Positions 1-9,262 of a stretch of DNA of 14,900 bases are shown here, in pieces. The notes below the pieces were generated by a model. That model did no database searches. It was given only the letters and a program-made list of their open reading frames with translations, and was not told where the DNA came from. The stretch spans positions 233,832 through 248,731 of the forward strand of contig MU069529.1 of NCBI GenBank assembly GCA_002284615.2, given 5' to 3'. A program made the position numbers and the translations under genes. Position 1 is the stretch's first letter. Each line of letters begins with the position of its first letter. The stretch is from Dunaliella salina (lineage: Eukaryota; Chlorophyta; Chlorophyceae; Chlamydomonadales; Dunaliellaceae).

Positions 1-41
<41 letters not shown>
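1..41. repeat. (AC)n microsatellite at window edge
   Basis: Pure AC dinucleotide repeat of at least 20 units. It is cut by the window start, so its true length is unknown. It lies in the presumed intron upstream of the kinase activation-segment exon. Confidence 0.97.
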
Positions 42-42
<1 letters not shown>

Positions 43-601
43 TTGTCACACAGACTGCATGATATTGCGTCTCGTCATAAACCAAGAGTGCAGCCTGGTT
101 ATTACTGCCGTATTGCCAAGACATTGATGCCAAGTTGCTGTAATTGCAGAGTGCCGCCCACATTGTGCTCCTTGGACCAAGGAACGGTTCCCTTTGTTGT
201 TGCCTGCAACATTCAGGTGCCCTTTTTGGCAATACCTTGTTGCAGGTCTTACTTTTTCAAACCTTGTCTGCGCCTCTGGCCCAAAATTTCTCCTAGGTCT
301 CATCTGCACTTAGATTTTAGAGTCAACAGTGGCAGCACCTCAGTGCTGCTTACCTTCTTCTCTTTTGCAGGGGCTGAGTCAATCTGGGACTTGCAATTGT
401 GATTCTGGACCGATAGTGCAAGGCAGCTCATTCACAGTGCACCACAAGTATTCTGTACGAGTGCTATGCTCCAGATCTGACCAGTGCCCCAAGCTACGCC
501 CGTACTCTGAAGATAATGGGCTGCAAGCTGCAATTTCGCGGTTCTGCTGCTGCTGCTTGCGTTGAGAACTCTTTCATGCATAACTTCCTCTTGATGCACA
601 G
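42..601 (+). other. End of upstream intron, no supported exon
   Basis: No kinase-like peptide is found in any frame. A good pyrimidine-rich acceptor motif (CTTCTCTTTTGCAG) ends at 370, but the sequence after it does not match the residues expected before the activation segment of CDK8. Positions of about 534-601 resemble the spacer that separates the exon copies downstream (TTGAGAACTCTTTCATGCAT, then TGATGCACAG). They therefore look like the tail of a further decayed repeat unit. Confidence 0.6.
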
Positions 602-1103
<502 letters not shown>

Positions 1104-1717
1104 GTGGGCATGTTCGCGATGGACTGTTGGGCATTGACTGTTGGGCGGCGGTATTTGCGATGGACTGTTGGGCGTTGACTTCGCGATTGACTGAATTCGG
1201 GATTTAAGAGCAGTATAAAACTTGTTTGTGTACTAGTATACTCAAGAGTGTTGACATCATTTTAGGTTTGGTAGGGTTTTTGGCCCCCAGAAATCCACTG
1301 CTGATGAAGGATTGTTGAGTGTGAAGCTGTGAGATGTGGCTTAGAATCGTCCTTACACACGCTTAGATCCATGGGTGGCTTGTAACCGTGCCCACAATAC
1401 CTTTGCCCCCAAGCATCTGCATATTGTCATTCTAAAGTGGGGAATGCCTGAGTCTTGTTATTGGCTTGCTGGGTCAAGCAGCGCAAAAAGGCTGTTCACA
1501 AAACTGAAAAAGAGCATGCGAGCCAGGCATCTAGGTGCACAGACAAACCTTAGGGTCCACAGGCTGCGCGCTCAATTAGGAATGGAACGCTGTGCTGTTT
1601 GATGGCCGGGGAGGGCGTGGCTGAGCTGGTGGTGTTCTTTACCCCTTAAATCTTAGAGCTGGCTTCCCTGATAACTCCTGTGGAGGTGCTCTTTGAACTG
1701 GGTATTCCGCATGAGCC

Positions 1718-1760
1718 AATCAGAGTCATCATTCATTGAGCCAATCAGATGACTCTGATT
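1718..1760. repeat. 13-bp inverted repeat with two GAGCCAATCA boxes
   Basis: The arms AATCAGAGTCATC (1718-1730) and GATGACTCTGATT (1748-1760) are perfect reverse complements around a 17-bp loop. GAGCCAATCAGA occurs twice (1713 and 1738). The latter is a CCAAT-box-like word, but its place inside an intron gives no reason to call a promoter. Confidence 0.8.
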
Positions 1761-1989
1761 TGCAGCATTTGCCCAATTGCAATCACATGCAATCCTCCAC
1801 CTTCATTGTTGTCATGTGGGAGCCGATTTCATCACTCTCTGACTCGTGAGTTCCCACAACGTGTGGCAGTCTATGGGCTGGGTCTGGACTTGCACAGCTG
1901 GTCTCGCACATCGCATAAGGATCCCTCTCACATTGCTTTGCACATCCTCCAACATTGCATGCGGATCCCTCTCACAGCCGGTCCTTGAC

Positions 1990-2137
1990 GTTGCATGTCA
2001 TGCCCACACGTTGCATGTAAAGCCCACACGTTGCATGTAATGCCCGCACGTTGCATGTAATGCCCACACGTTGCATGTAATGCCCACATGTTGCATGTAA
2101 TACCCACATGTTGCATGTAATGCCCACACATTGCATC
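1990..2137. repeat. 20-bp tandem array (GTTGCATGTAATGCCCACAC)
   Basis: GTTGCATG starts at 1990, 2010, 2030, 2050, 2070, 2090 and 2110, with a decayed ATTGCATC at 2130. The period is exactly 20 bp, with one to three substitutions per unit. There are no unique spacers, so it is a minisatellite. A related degenerate zone with ATCCCTCTCACA twice lies just upstream (1920-1975). Confidence 0.95.
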
Positions 2138-2345
2138 CTTGCATCGTACATCGCACCCTCGTATTCGAACATGAGCGCACTGAGCATATTTTTGTGGACT
2201 CTTGAATGTGTTTGCACCCTCACATGTTACACGACCACATGTGATCTCAAGTGAGCAGGTTCCCATGCTCAACAGTCACATAAAATCACTGTCCACATCC
2301 CACAGTCGCATGTGATCACAAGTAAGCCATCTTCACAAGCAATCA

Positions 2346-2383
2346 TCCGTCCATCCATCAATCCATCCATCCATCCATCCATT
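2346..2383. repeat. (CATC)n microsatellite
   Basis: About nine CATC/CATC-like tetranucleotides with two interruptions, followed by ATTATCACAAGTAGTCATCC. ATCACAAGTAATCATCC-type words recur near 2386, 2618 and 2640, so the tract is part of a wider low-complexity zone. Confidence 0.9.
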
Positions 2384-2805
2384 ATCACAAGTAGTCATCC
2401 ATCCCCAAAGTTGGGCACCCGTCTTTGGCAGCCTTAGCGAGCACGAGGCTTTTAGAGACTCGGAGGGTTTATTTGGTGCCAAAGAACGAAGGGACGGAAA
2501 TGTGACAGGCGTCACCAAAAATTCGAGTATGAGACTCGGCAGGCTCGAGGCTTGGCGAGTCTCTGGAAGCCTATTTCAGATGTTGGGTAACACTATTTAC
2601 ATGGCTAGTGCTCGTCCATCACAAGTAATCATCCATCTAGATCACAAGTAATTTCCATGGTCACAGTGTAATCACAAGTCGAGGTAGCATGCTTCATCCT
2701 ACCCTCATCTTGGGGCAGTATGCATGCAAACAGCTTCCCAAAGGTACCACAATTTGCTGCACGTCAGCACTCTTGGTGAACCTCAAAGCCATTTACAGAC
2801 TCCCC

Positions 2806-2807
<2 letters not shown>

Positions 2808-2838
<31 letters not shown>
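2808..2838 (+). repeat. 31-base poly-G run
   Basis: Uninterrupted run of 31 G on the + strand. It would be expected to form G-quadruplexes in DNA or pre-mRNA. Its length is likely to vary between sequencing reads and assemblies. Confidence 0.95.
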
Positions 2839-2839
<1 letters not shown>

Positions 2840-3025
2840 GGAATCAGAAAAGGAGTTGAGTGAGACAAAAGAATGGTCTTGCGGTCATGGGTATGCAGTG
2901 TAAGGGATCAGGAAGGCAGTCAAGTGAGATGAAAACATGGTCTTGCGGTCAAGGTTATGCAGCTGCTAGGATGTCGAGCAATAGAATTCTTATAGAGAGC
3001 ACCAGCCCTGCACCCGCTGCCCTTG

Positions 3026-3260
3026 TGGTCTGCAAATTGTTTATGGTCAGCAAGCCACCTGACTGTTTGTGGTCAGCAAGATGTATTAATGGTCAGCAGG
3101 CACCCTATTTATGGTCAGGAAGATTTCCATTGTCAGCAAGTATCCTGTCACCACATGGCCAGCATGATGTTCATGGTCAGCAAGGTGTTTACGGTCAGCA
3201 AGCAGCCTCTTTGTGGTCAGCAAGCAGCAGCCTGGTCTCCTAATGCTTGTGGTCAGCACA
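3026..3260 (+). repeat. Degenerate GGTCAGCAAG minisatellite
   Basis: TGGTCAGCAAG-like words occur at about 3026, 3045, 3071, 3091, 3113, 3131, 3157, 3175, 3193, 3215 and 3251. The spacing is 18-36 bp and the text between them is variable (often TTTRT before the core). It is a degenerate minisatellite inside the intron. An open frame runs through it, but only because the repeat lacks stops. Confidence 0.88.
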
Positions 3261-3570
3261 GGGTTAATAGTACCAGGACTTGGAGCTGCTCCAGAACTCA
3301 AACTCTTTTCTAACTTTTGGCAAACTTTAACTGGAACTTTAAATTGTTAGTTTGAAGAACTTAATGCCCTCTGCCAAAAATTGGCCTTAGCGCACCCATG
3401 GCCACCCCATTTCAGTACACCATCTCCCCCCCACCAACACCTCCCCCTCACCTGCCCTGGCGAACGTTTTGTCCTGTCCTTTCAAGGGTGTGTCTTGGAA
3501 AAGGGCTAGCTGGAGGGCGGATGGGTTCAGGGTGGGTAGGGTTTGCTTCCCCTAGCCCTTCCGCCCACAG

Positions 3571-3848
3571 GCAAACGCTCTTTTGAATGTGATAATTATC
3601 GAGCTGTTAGGTTACAAGGTTACAAGGTAAGTTTTAGCCTTCAGCCATGGAGTCTGGCTGCTCAGCTTTCCCTGGAAAGCCAAGTGAATGCAAACGCTCT
3701 TTTGAATGTGATAATTATCGAGCTGTTAGGTTACTAGGTTACAAGGTAAGTTTTAGCCTTCAGCCATGGAGTCTGGCTGCTCAGCTTTCCCTGGAAAACC
3801 AAGTGAATGCAAACGCTCTTTTGAATGTGATAACTATCGAGCTGTTAG
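3571..3848 (+). repeat. 119-bp tandem repeat, 2.3 copies, with splice-like borders
   Basis: Units begin with GCAAACGCTCTTTTGAATGT at 3571, 3690 and 3809 (the third is partial, to 3848). Copies 1 and 2 are nearly identical, so the duplication is young. Copy 1 is preceded by a strong acceptor (CCTTCCGCCCACAG, ending 3570), and units 1 and 2 carry a perfect donor GTAAGT (3627 and 3746). The bounded segment 3571-3626 is 56 nt, which would break the frame of this phase-0 intron, so it is not called an exon. It has an open frame reading KRSFECDNYRAV, whose origin is not identified. Confidence 0.9.
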
Positions 3849-4301
3849 CAAATTGTTTTGCCAAACCACCCAAGAGATCAAGCCTGAATTAGCAAGATGT
3901 ACCTGCTCTGTGGGTACACTTGCTTTGTCACAACCAGGGCAGCAAGCCCCCCATCTGCAACAGAGCACCTCATTCCTCAGGGCAATCCCAAGCAGCAGAT
4001 GTAAAGTACACCCACATGGAAGCAGGTAAATCACAAACCCACACAATGAATGTCATGATGATTAGCGCATGAAGAAGGAATCACGCACTGAATCATGCAA
4101 CACGAACAGCAGTGTAAATTGGCTCATGGCGATATCATCCCCTTGATATTCGGGCATCCATTATCAAAGCAATAAATAGAGTGGACCCGAATCAATTTGT
4201 GAAAGTTCCTCTTTCAGCTCAGCAATAATTTCCTGAGAAACAGTCCCCCCGGTCCACTTGTTAACTCACATCTTTACCCGCCAACCTGTTCCTGCTTACA
4301 G

Positions 4302-4348
4302 GGCATAGAGAACAAACCTTCCGCTTTTCAGCAAGACCAAATGGAGAG
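4302..4348 (+). CDS. CDK8: CDK8/CDKE kinase, 47-nt exon
   Basis: This small exon is bounded by CCTGCTTACAG and the donor GTATGT. It reads GIENKPSAFQQDQME plus AG, the first two bases of an Arg codon completed by the next exon. It matches the family segment between the subdomain IX helix and the LGHP motif, which in plant CDKE reads like NPFQLDQLDKIF. The preceding exon ends in phase 0 and this one begins in phase 0 with GGC. It ends in phase 2, which fits the exon at 4814. At 47 nt it is too short for simple ORF searches. It was recognised by the match to the expected F-Q-x-D-Q motif together with both splice sites and phases. Confidence 0.88.
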
Positions 4349-4813
<465 letters not shown>

Positions 4814-4918
4814 GATTTGCCGTGTTCTAGGCCATCCCACCGCCCAATGCTGGCCTGAGTTCCCCATCTATCCGTGGGCCAAGGAAAGCCTTGCCACAGT
4901 TGCTGTGGGAAAGCCTGA
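4814..4918 (+). CDS. CDK8: CDK8/CDKE kinase, LGHPT exon
   Basis: The exon starts after CCTGCAG with the G that completes an Arg codon. It reads RICRVLGHPTAQCWPEF and then PIYPWAKESLATVAVGKP, and ends in GA before a strong donor GTGAGTAAG. The motif LGHPT..-WPE is the counterpart of LGHPT..KWP in plant CDKE; animals have MGFPADKDW here. This is the main reason to favour a green-lineage host. The in-frame codon across the donor would be GAG followed by TGA, so splicing at 4918/4919 is needed to stay open. The next exon must supply one base (Glu or Asp). Confidence 0.92.
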
Positions 4919-5202
4919 GTGAGTAAGATGATCTATGTGTGCTCCAAAATGTCAGACTGAAATTCAGGTTTTAGGAATCTCTGACATGATCTTGTTATGA
5001 TGCATCACTCATGACAGCCTCTGTTAAAATTTTGTGTTTTTGGTTGGAGGCAGAGTGATTAAGTGGGGGAATCTCAAAAAAGGCTAGGACCTCATTGTGT
5101 GTGCAAATTCAGCCCTAAATCCTGACCTCCCGCTTATTCGCTTTTGCTTTGCCTCTTTCCAAATCAGCTCTGCTGCCTGACAAGTTTTTCATTTCTTCTT
5201 GT

Positions 5203-5366
5203 CTTTCAATTGCTAGCTCACTTTGCCTGATGCTCCTTTTGATTGCTAACCCACTCCTTTCAATTGCTAATTCACTTTGCCCGATGCTCCTTTCATTTGC
5301 TAACTCACTCCTTTCAATTGCGAACTCACTCCTTTCAATTGCTGACTCACTTTGCCTGATGCTGAC
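5203..5366. repeat. Degenerate minisatellite (TTTCAATTGCTAACTCACTC)
   Basis: About seven imperfect units based on CTTTCAATTGCTAACTCACT. They alternate with TTTGCCTGATGCTCC in some units, giving a higher-order pattern of short (about 21 bp) and long (about 35 bp) units. Confidence 0.85.
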
Positions 5367-5370
5367 ACAT

Positions 5371-5567
5371 GACAAGCTCCACCACTGCCCCTCAGTTGTA
5401 GGACGAAATGCTTTTAAAGGTTACTCCAACTCTGCCTTGTGCTGCCGCAGGGCAAGCTCTGTCATGCTCCTCAGTTGTTGGGCAAAATGCTTTAAAGAAT
5501 TGCGCCTACTCTGCCTTGTGCTGTCACAGGGCAAGCTCTGCTACCGCCCCTCAGTTGTTGGAGAAAA
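5371..5567. repeat. 80-bp tandem repeat, about 2.4 copies
   Basis: CTCAGTTGT recurs at 5391, 5470 and 5550. Each copy is preceded by a GGCAAGCTCTG...CC word and followed by AAAATGCTTTAAAG and CTCTGCCTTGTGCTG. The copies differ by small indels. The array directly follows the previous minisatellite and is followed by a (GT)n tract. Confidence 0.87.
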
Positions 5568-5610
5568 CAGTGACCGAGAGCATGACCTCATCGTTACCCT
5601 CCTGGGCTAA

Positions 5611-5612
<2 letters not shown>

Positions 5613-5688
<76 letters not shown>

Positions 5689-5701
5689 GTGTGTGTGTGT
5701 G
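5613..5701 (+). repeat. (GT)n microsatellite
   Basis: About 44 GT units with one AA interruption at 5687-5688. Intronic, with no exon nearby. Confidence 0.97.
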
Positions 5702-6828
5702 AAGCTGTATTTGTACAAATGCTTTTGAAGTTTGGCATATAACGGTAATGTATGTACATTTGAGTTAGATGTGTGTGTTGCGTACATGCATTTCATATGT
5801 CTTTTTGTGTTTTTTATTTTACCCTCGCATTAGAAGTGGATACACGTGTGTAGGGATGGGGTATCTGACTCTTGCTGTGAATCGGCCGGCTACCTAGGCC
5901 AGGGGAGGCTCATTGGCAGGCGTTTCCTAATTGTCAGAGTATCACCCAGTTTTTTGGGGAGTTCACCTGTGATGCTTGGGAAACCCACAGGGATACTTGA
6001 GAAATGGAGAAGGTGTTGCCTGGAGAAGTGTTTAGGAATGATACCTGAAATGATGCCTGGAGGATTATTTTGAAGTTCTTGGCAGTGTGTGAAGTTGGGT
6101 AAGAGGTAATCCCTCTGTAAGTGGCAGTGGAGGGTGACACTCAGGTAAACAGACTGTTTTGAAACATCAAGCAGCGGAAGACTAAGGTCAAGGCAGATGT
6201 GGCATTGCATGTGTGCTAGCTAGATAGAGATTGCAGTGTGCCTACTGTCTCTCCACGACGTGCACCTGTGGGTATAGGCGGTCAGCGCGAAGCCAGCTGA
6301 GCAGCTGAGCAAGCATCACACTCATGTGGCTCTGGAGCAAACGAGGGTGCTCATCCTAATGTCGTTTTTTGATGTTGCAATGCTGGATCACTCTGGAAGT
6401 GCCTTAGATGCCGAGCAACAGCTTTTCCCAGATTAGGACACCTCGCATTGACGAATTGGTCTGGTGCAATGTGGAGGGAAAGAGATGGGGGCGGAACCAG
6501 ATACAACTTGTTTCATCCCATAACGACAAAGGGAAGGCGTTCCGCTTTAACATGTCCATTGAATACCTTCAAGGACCATCGGAAAATTTCTGGGCCCGAT
6601 GGAGCCTTCTATGAAGATCAGACTCCCGACTGGGCCCTACCTACATTGGCCTAGGCTTTTCTAGCCTGGGGAGACTCTCAGGAAAAGTGAAACCCTTTAA
6701 ATCCATGGCTATGTAAAATGCTACATATTACATCAAAACAATATATGTGTTTGAAACTAAGATTTTATGTATTCACAGAAGAAGGTGAGAACATGATCTT
6801 TTCTTGTCCTTTTTGGCGAAAGTTGTGC

Positions 6829-6830
<2 letters not shown>

Positions 6831-6925
<95 letters not shown>

Positions 6926-6951
6926 CGCGCGTATGCGTGCGTGTGTGCAAG
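6831..6951 (+). repeat. Compound (GT)n(GC)n microsatellite
   Basis: About 43 GT units (6831-6917) pass into an alternating GC run (6917-6931) and then a mixed GTGC stretch. Alternating purine-pyrimidine DNA of this kind is a classic Z-DNA former. It ends a few tens of bases before the proposed exon 6979-7085, like the tract before exon 4814. Confidence 0.95.
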
Positions 6952-6978
6952 CGTACATGCATGCAACACAGATCAAAG

Positions 6979-7085
6979 CGACTGGTTAACCTCTTTTGCT
7001 TTGCAATTTTTTGATTGGACAATTTCTGAAGGTTCGTCTGAAAATGCCCTGCAATTTGACTCTGAAGTGTGTTTACTCAATTCTG
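6979..7085 (+). CDS. CDK8: CDK8/CDKE kinase, linking exon (5' edge uncertain)
   Basis: An exon is required here because the exon ending at 4918 leaves two bases (GA) and the exon at 8819 needs one base before it, so they cannot join directly. The 3' edge is good. AAT TCT G is followed by donor GTAAGAG, and the last G plus GC of the exon at 8819 gives Gly in frame. The same frame reads LQFDSEVCLLNSG and is open back to the (GT)n tract. Starting at 6979 (after CAAAG) supplies the one base needed and makes Asp. That acceptor is weak. A better pyrimidine-rich acceptor ends at 7031, but it would need an incoming phase of one base, implying another small exon that I did not find. The segment corresponds to the variable loop before the subdomain X helix, so homology gives little help. 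Confidence 0.42.
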
Positions 7086-7197
7086 GTAAGAGGGTCGGAC
7101 ACAAGATTAGTAAGTTGGGTTTTTTGTGGGTCCCTCCGCGTTTCTTCACTCCATTATGTCATTGCGTCATGTCTGTCACATCATGGGATCGTTACAG

Positions 7198-7262
7198 GCA
7201 CCATCCATGAGAAGTGGCGCTCCCCTCAGCAGGTATTCCAGCTGCTGCTCAGTGAGGCTTCT
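7198..7262 (+). pseudogene. Decayed copy A of the subdomain X-XI exon
   Basis: It follows acceptor GTTACAG and begins GC ACC ATC, in the same phase as the intact exon at 8819. It reads TIHEKWRSPQQVFQLLLSEA against AIPEECRPPQEAFQLLARML. After this point similarity ends. The LEFDPRARITAAEAL segment, which carries the arginine that pairs with the APE glutamate, is absent. The frame stays open to a stop at 7347-7349. If spliced from 7085, it would give a kinase truncated before subdomain XI with a novel tail of about 30 residues. Confidence 0.8.
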
Positions 7263-7349
7263 GCATTTTGTGGGGCTCTGATTGTGGAGGGTTGGCCAAT
7301 TCTGCACGTGCATGCCACATATTTTCACCTTCTTGTAAGAAAATCATGA

Positions 7350-8250
7350 AATTTCTCACATGAGCTATCTGGCCATATTGCCAGACATGCTCTTTCTTGT
7401 GTTTCTTTCGCAAATTATGAAATCCATTAATTTTTTTCCAAGAGTCCCTTTTTCAAAAATGACACAAATCGGAGGACCCCAGATCACTCTCCTGGCCTTA
7501 GATCACCCAAAAATGCCCCACAGCTCCACCCTGGGAACAATTTCACTACCAACAATATTTAATTTTTTCATTACTCACAACTCATAATAATGATGATGAT
7601 GGTAATAATGATAATAATGATGATATGGTAACATCCTGTAAATTCAAAATTAGAAAAGCGAGGTCAAAATTTGACCTTTTTGGCACCCTTTTTAGATTTC
7701 TCTAAAGCCCTGGTTACAAGGGCGAGATCACCTATGTAATAAACTCAGATACGGAACAAGGACCTCAAAAATTAATTTTGCATGCAAAAGAGACCTCCAA
7801 AGATTTTTTTTTTTGAAAACCCGACCCCTGATCCCGCCTGTGTCACCGGGGCCTGAAGGGAATGGCTGAAATTCTGTATCTCACCAACCGCTGGGTCTTT
7901 TCACTCCAATTTTTTTTTGCAATGATATTTTTTATTATAAGGACTTCAAATCACAAAAAATTACCCAACTTGGTGTAGTTGGTAGTCCGGAATGGAGATT
8001 TGGTGGTAAAAATTAGGGTTCATGCCGCGGCTGATTAGGCACGTGCGCCCCAACTGGCACCTTTAAAACTCTAGTCCTAGGCAAACCATGGGGAACCCAA
8101 GTCTCAAGGGTGCCAGTTAGGGCGCCCATATGCAGGGAGCATGCAAAAAACACCTGATTTTGGGCCTCAGATAGCCCCCTGTGGAAATTTATGGTGCATA
8201 TGTATGGAATTGGCCAACCCTATGAATGTGGGAGCTGCAGACTCGTATGG
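7350..8250. other. AT-rich segment, possible insertion
   Basis: The stretch between decayed copies A and B is visibly richer in A/T runs than its surroundings (for example 7420-7480, 7560-7680 and 7790-7960). It includes an interrupted ATG/AAT trinucleotide tract (about 7584-7626) and a short palindrome AGGTCAAAATTTGACCT (7661-7677). No coding potential, terminal repeats or target-site duplication could be defined, so insertion of a mobile element is only a suspicion. Confidence 0.5.
8045..8125. repeat. 17-bp-stem inverted repeat
   Basis: GCGCCCCAACTGGCACC (8045-8061) and GGTGCCAGTTAGGGCGC (8109-8125) are reverse complements with one mismatch, around a 47-bp loop. It may be an end structure or a remnant of a small foldback element. 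Confidence 0.88.
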
Positions 8251-8252
8251 GG

Positions 8253-8320
8253 GCACCATCCTTGAGAAGTGATGGCCCCTTAGGAGGCATTCCTGCTGCT
8301 CTACCTCGGGAGTGTCCACT
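8253..8320 (+). pseudogene. Decayed copy B of the subdomain X-XI exon
   Basis: GCACCATCCTTGAGAAGTG followed by ATGGCCCCTTAGGAGGCATT aligns base for base with the start of the intact exon. A stop (TGA) replaces the residue after EK, no AG precedes it, and the frame later shifts. Clearly non-functional. The text before and after resembles the flanks of copy C, including a TATTATTACATGGTG-like word downstream. Confidence 0.78.
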
Positions 8321-8500
8321 ATACTTGAGGCCTTACCATTTCAAATGAATGGTGTTGTGTGTGTTCAAGCATCCCTGACACGCTTTAGCACGCTCAGATG
8401 TACGAGGTTGTATGAGGGTATTATTACATGGTGACAGGATGTAAATGCTGCCTCTGTTTAATTAGGAACCTTTGAACTGCATTTTGGTGTGAGTCTGTAG

Positions 8501-8625
8501 GCGATATCCCTGAAGAGTGTTGGCCTCCTCAGGAGGCATACCTACTGCTGGCACGAATGCTAGAAATGACCCTTGTGCACACATCACTGCTGCACAGGCA
8601 CTGCAGAACCCTTACCTTTCGTATG
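8501..8625 (+). pseudogene. Decayed copy C of the subdomain X-XI exon, nearly full length
   Basis: It follows acceptor GAGTCTGTAG and reads DIPEECWPPQEAYLLLARML. One base is then missing, so the rest appears in another frame as DPCAHITAAQALQNPYLS, matching DPRARITAAEALHHPYFS of the intact exon. Apart from that single deletion it covers almost the whole exon. It ends by merging into a 23-bp minisatellite made from its own last bases, with no donor. In the shifted frame reading stays open to a stop ending at 8811. Confidence 0.87.
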
Positions 8626-8746
8626 GGCTTGCAGAACCTCTTGTACGGGCTCTGCAGAACCCTATTGTATGGGCTTTGCAGAACCTTTCGGATGGGCTTT
8701 GCAGAACCTTTCGTATGGGCTTGCAGAACCTTTTGTATGGGTTTTG
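8603..8746 (+). repeat. Minisatellite grown from the end of exon copy C
   Basis: GCAGAACC occurs at 8603, 8631, 8654, 8678, 8701 and 8723 (period 22-28 bp), with consensus GCAGAACCTTTCGTATGGGC. The first unit is the part of the decayed exon that encodes LQNPYLSYG, so the repeat appears to have been seeded by coding sequence. Confidence 0.92.
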
Positions 8747-8818
8747 CTCCAATGTGTGGCTATATGATGGTATTACTATGTGGTGATGATATGTATGCTG
8801 CCACTGTGTGAATTGTAG

Positions 8819-8979
8819 GCGCCATCCCTGAGGAGTGCCGGCCCCCTCAGGAGGCTTTCCAGCTGCTTGCGCGGATGCTGGAGTTTGACCCTCGTGCACG
8901 CATCACAGCCGCTGAGGCACTGCACCACCCCTACTTTTCAAAGGAGCCCTTGCCATCCATGGACGCGTTTTGCAAGCAA
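8819..8979 (+). CDS. CDK8: CDK8/CDKE kinase, subdomain X-XI exon (intact copy)
   Basis: The exon starts after AATTGTAG with GC, which completes the Gly codon begun at 7085. It reads AIPEECRPPQEAFQLLARML, EFDPRARITAAEALHHPYFS and KEPLPSMDAFCKQ, and ends in phase 0 before donor GTGAGT. DPRARITAAEAL is kinase subdomain XI. Its arginine before ITA is the expected partner of the APE glutamate in the exon at 992. HHPYFS.EPLP..DAF matches the end of the CDK8/CDKE kinase domain (DPLP...AF). It is the last and only intact copy in a series of four (7198, 8253, 8501, 8819). Confidence 0.94.
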
Positions 8980-9262
8980 GTGAGTGGCGGATGTGTGTGG
9001 ATGTTTGTGCGTCGATGAGAGTGGGGGTGATGGCATGTGCGCACATGAAGTAGCAGAAGAGGAAGACATCGGCATGTGTGTCGTTTGTTGGGTGGACCTG
9101 ATGTGCCAAGTGCAGCCCAATTGCGATGGGCGCCTTGTGCGAAAGCACACAGGTTGGTCATGCTGAGCTTCTGTGGCATGCGGTTCGTGCTTGGAGACGC
9201 GCATGCTGACCAGACGTACAGGTATCATGCATGGTGAGGCCTCTAAATTTTGTTAGGGGTTC

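Larger units (their letters stand above)
1104..4301 (+). other. Long phase-0 intron, repeat-filled
   Basis: This intron joins the exon ending LALRPLFQ to the small exon starting GIENKPS. Beyond the repeats listed separately, 1120-1190 has a short imperfect repeat (GCGATGGACTGTTGGGC, two copies). 1200-1700 and 2400-2800 show nothing recognisable apart from scattered ATCACAAGTAATCATCC motifs around 2310-2680. 3850-4300 is plain sequence leading into the 3' splice site CCTGCTTACAG. No extra in-phase kinase exon was found. Confidence 0.75.
4919..6978 (+). other. Intron with minisatellites and two further (GT)n tracts
   Basis: This runs from the GTGAGTAAG donor to the next proposed exon. The repeats are listed separately. 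5750-6400 shows no recognisable gene or repeat. At 6408-6655 two overlapping frames on the + strand stay open (68 and 69 codons), but neither matches the kinase or another family that I recognise, and no phase-compatible splice sites bound them. Confidence 0.65.
7086..8818 (+). other. Intron carrying three decayed exon copies
   Basis: This phase-1 intron runs from donor GTAAGAG to acceptor AATTGTAG. It holds three degenerate copies of the following exon, an AT-rich segment and a minisatellite, all listed separately. Its first 112 nt (7086-7197) could also act as a short intron ending at the first decayed copy. Confidence 0.6.

Noticed and set aside
43..402. 119-codon open frame near the window start
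   Set aside because: No kinase-like or other recognisable motif, and Cys-rich composition typical of chance frames. It lies in the presumed intron before the activation-segment exon.
1713..1760. CCAAT-box promoter
   Set aside because: The two CCAAT words lie in the middle of an intron inside an inverted repeat, with no transcription start or gene placed to use them.
1990..2137. CRISPR-like regular array
   Set aside because: The whole 20-bp unit repeats with no unique spacers, and the context is a eukaryotic intron. It is a minisatellite.
6408..6655. Two overlapping open frames (for example LVWCNVEGKRWGRNQIQLVS)
   Set aside because: No family recognised, no splice sites in the needed phase, and overlapping frames cannot both be real. 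It may be a remnant of an element, but nothing supports a call.
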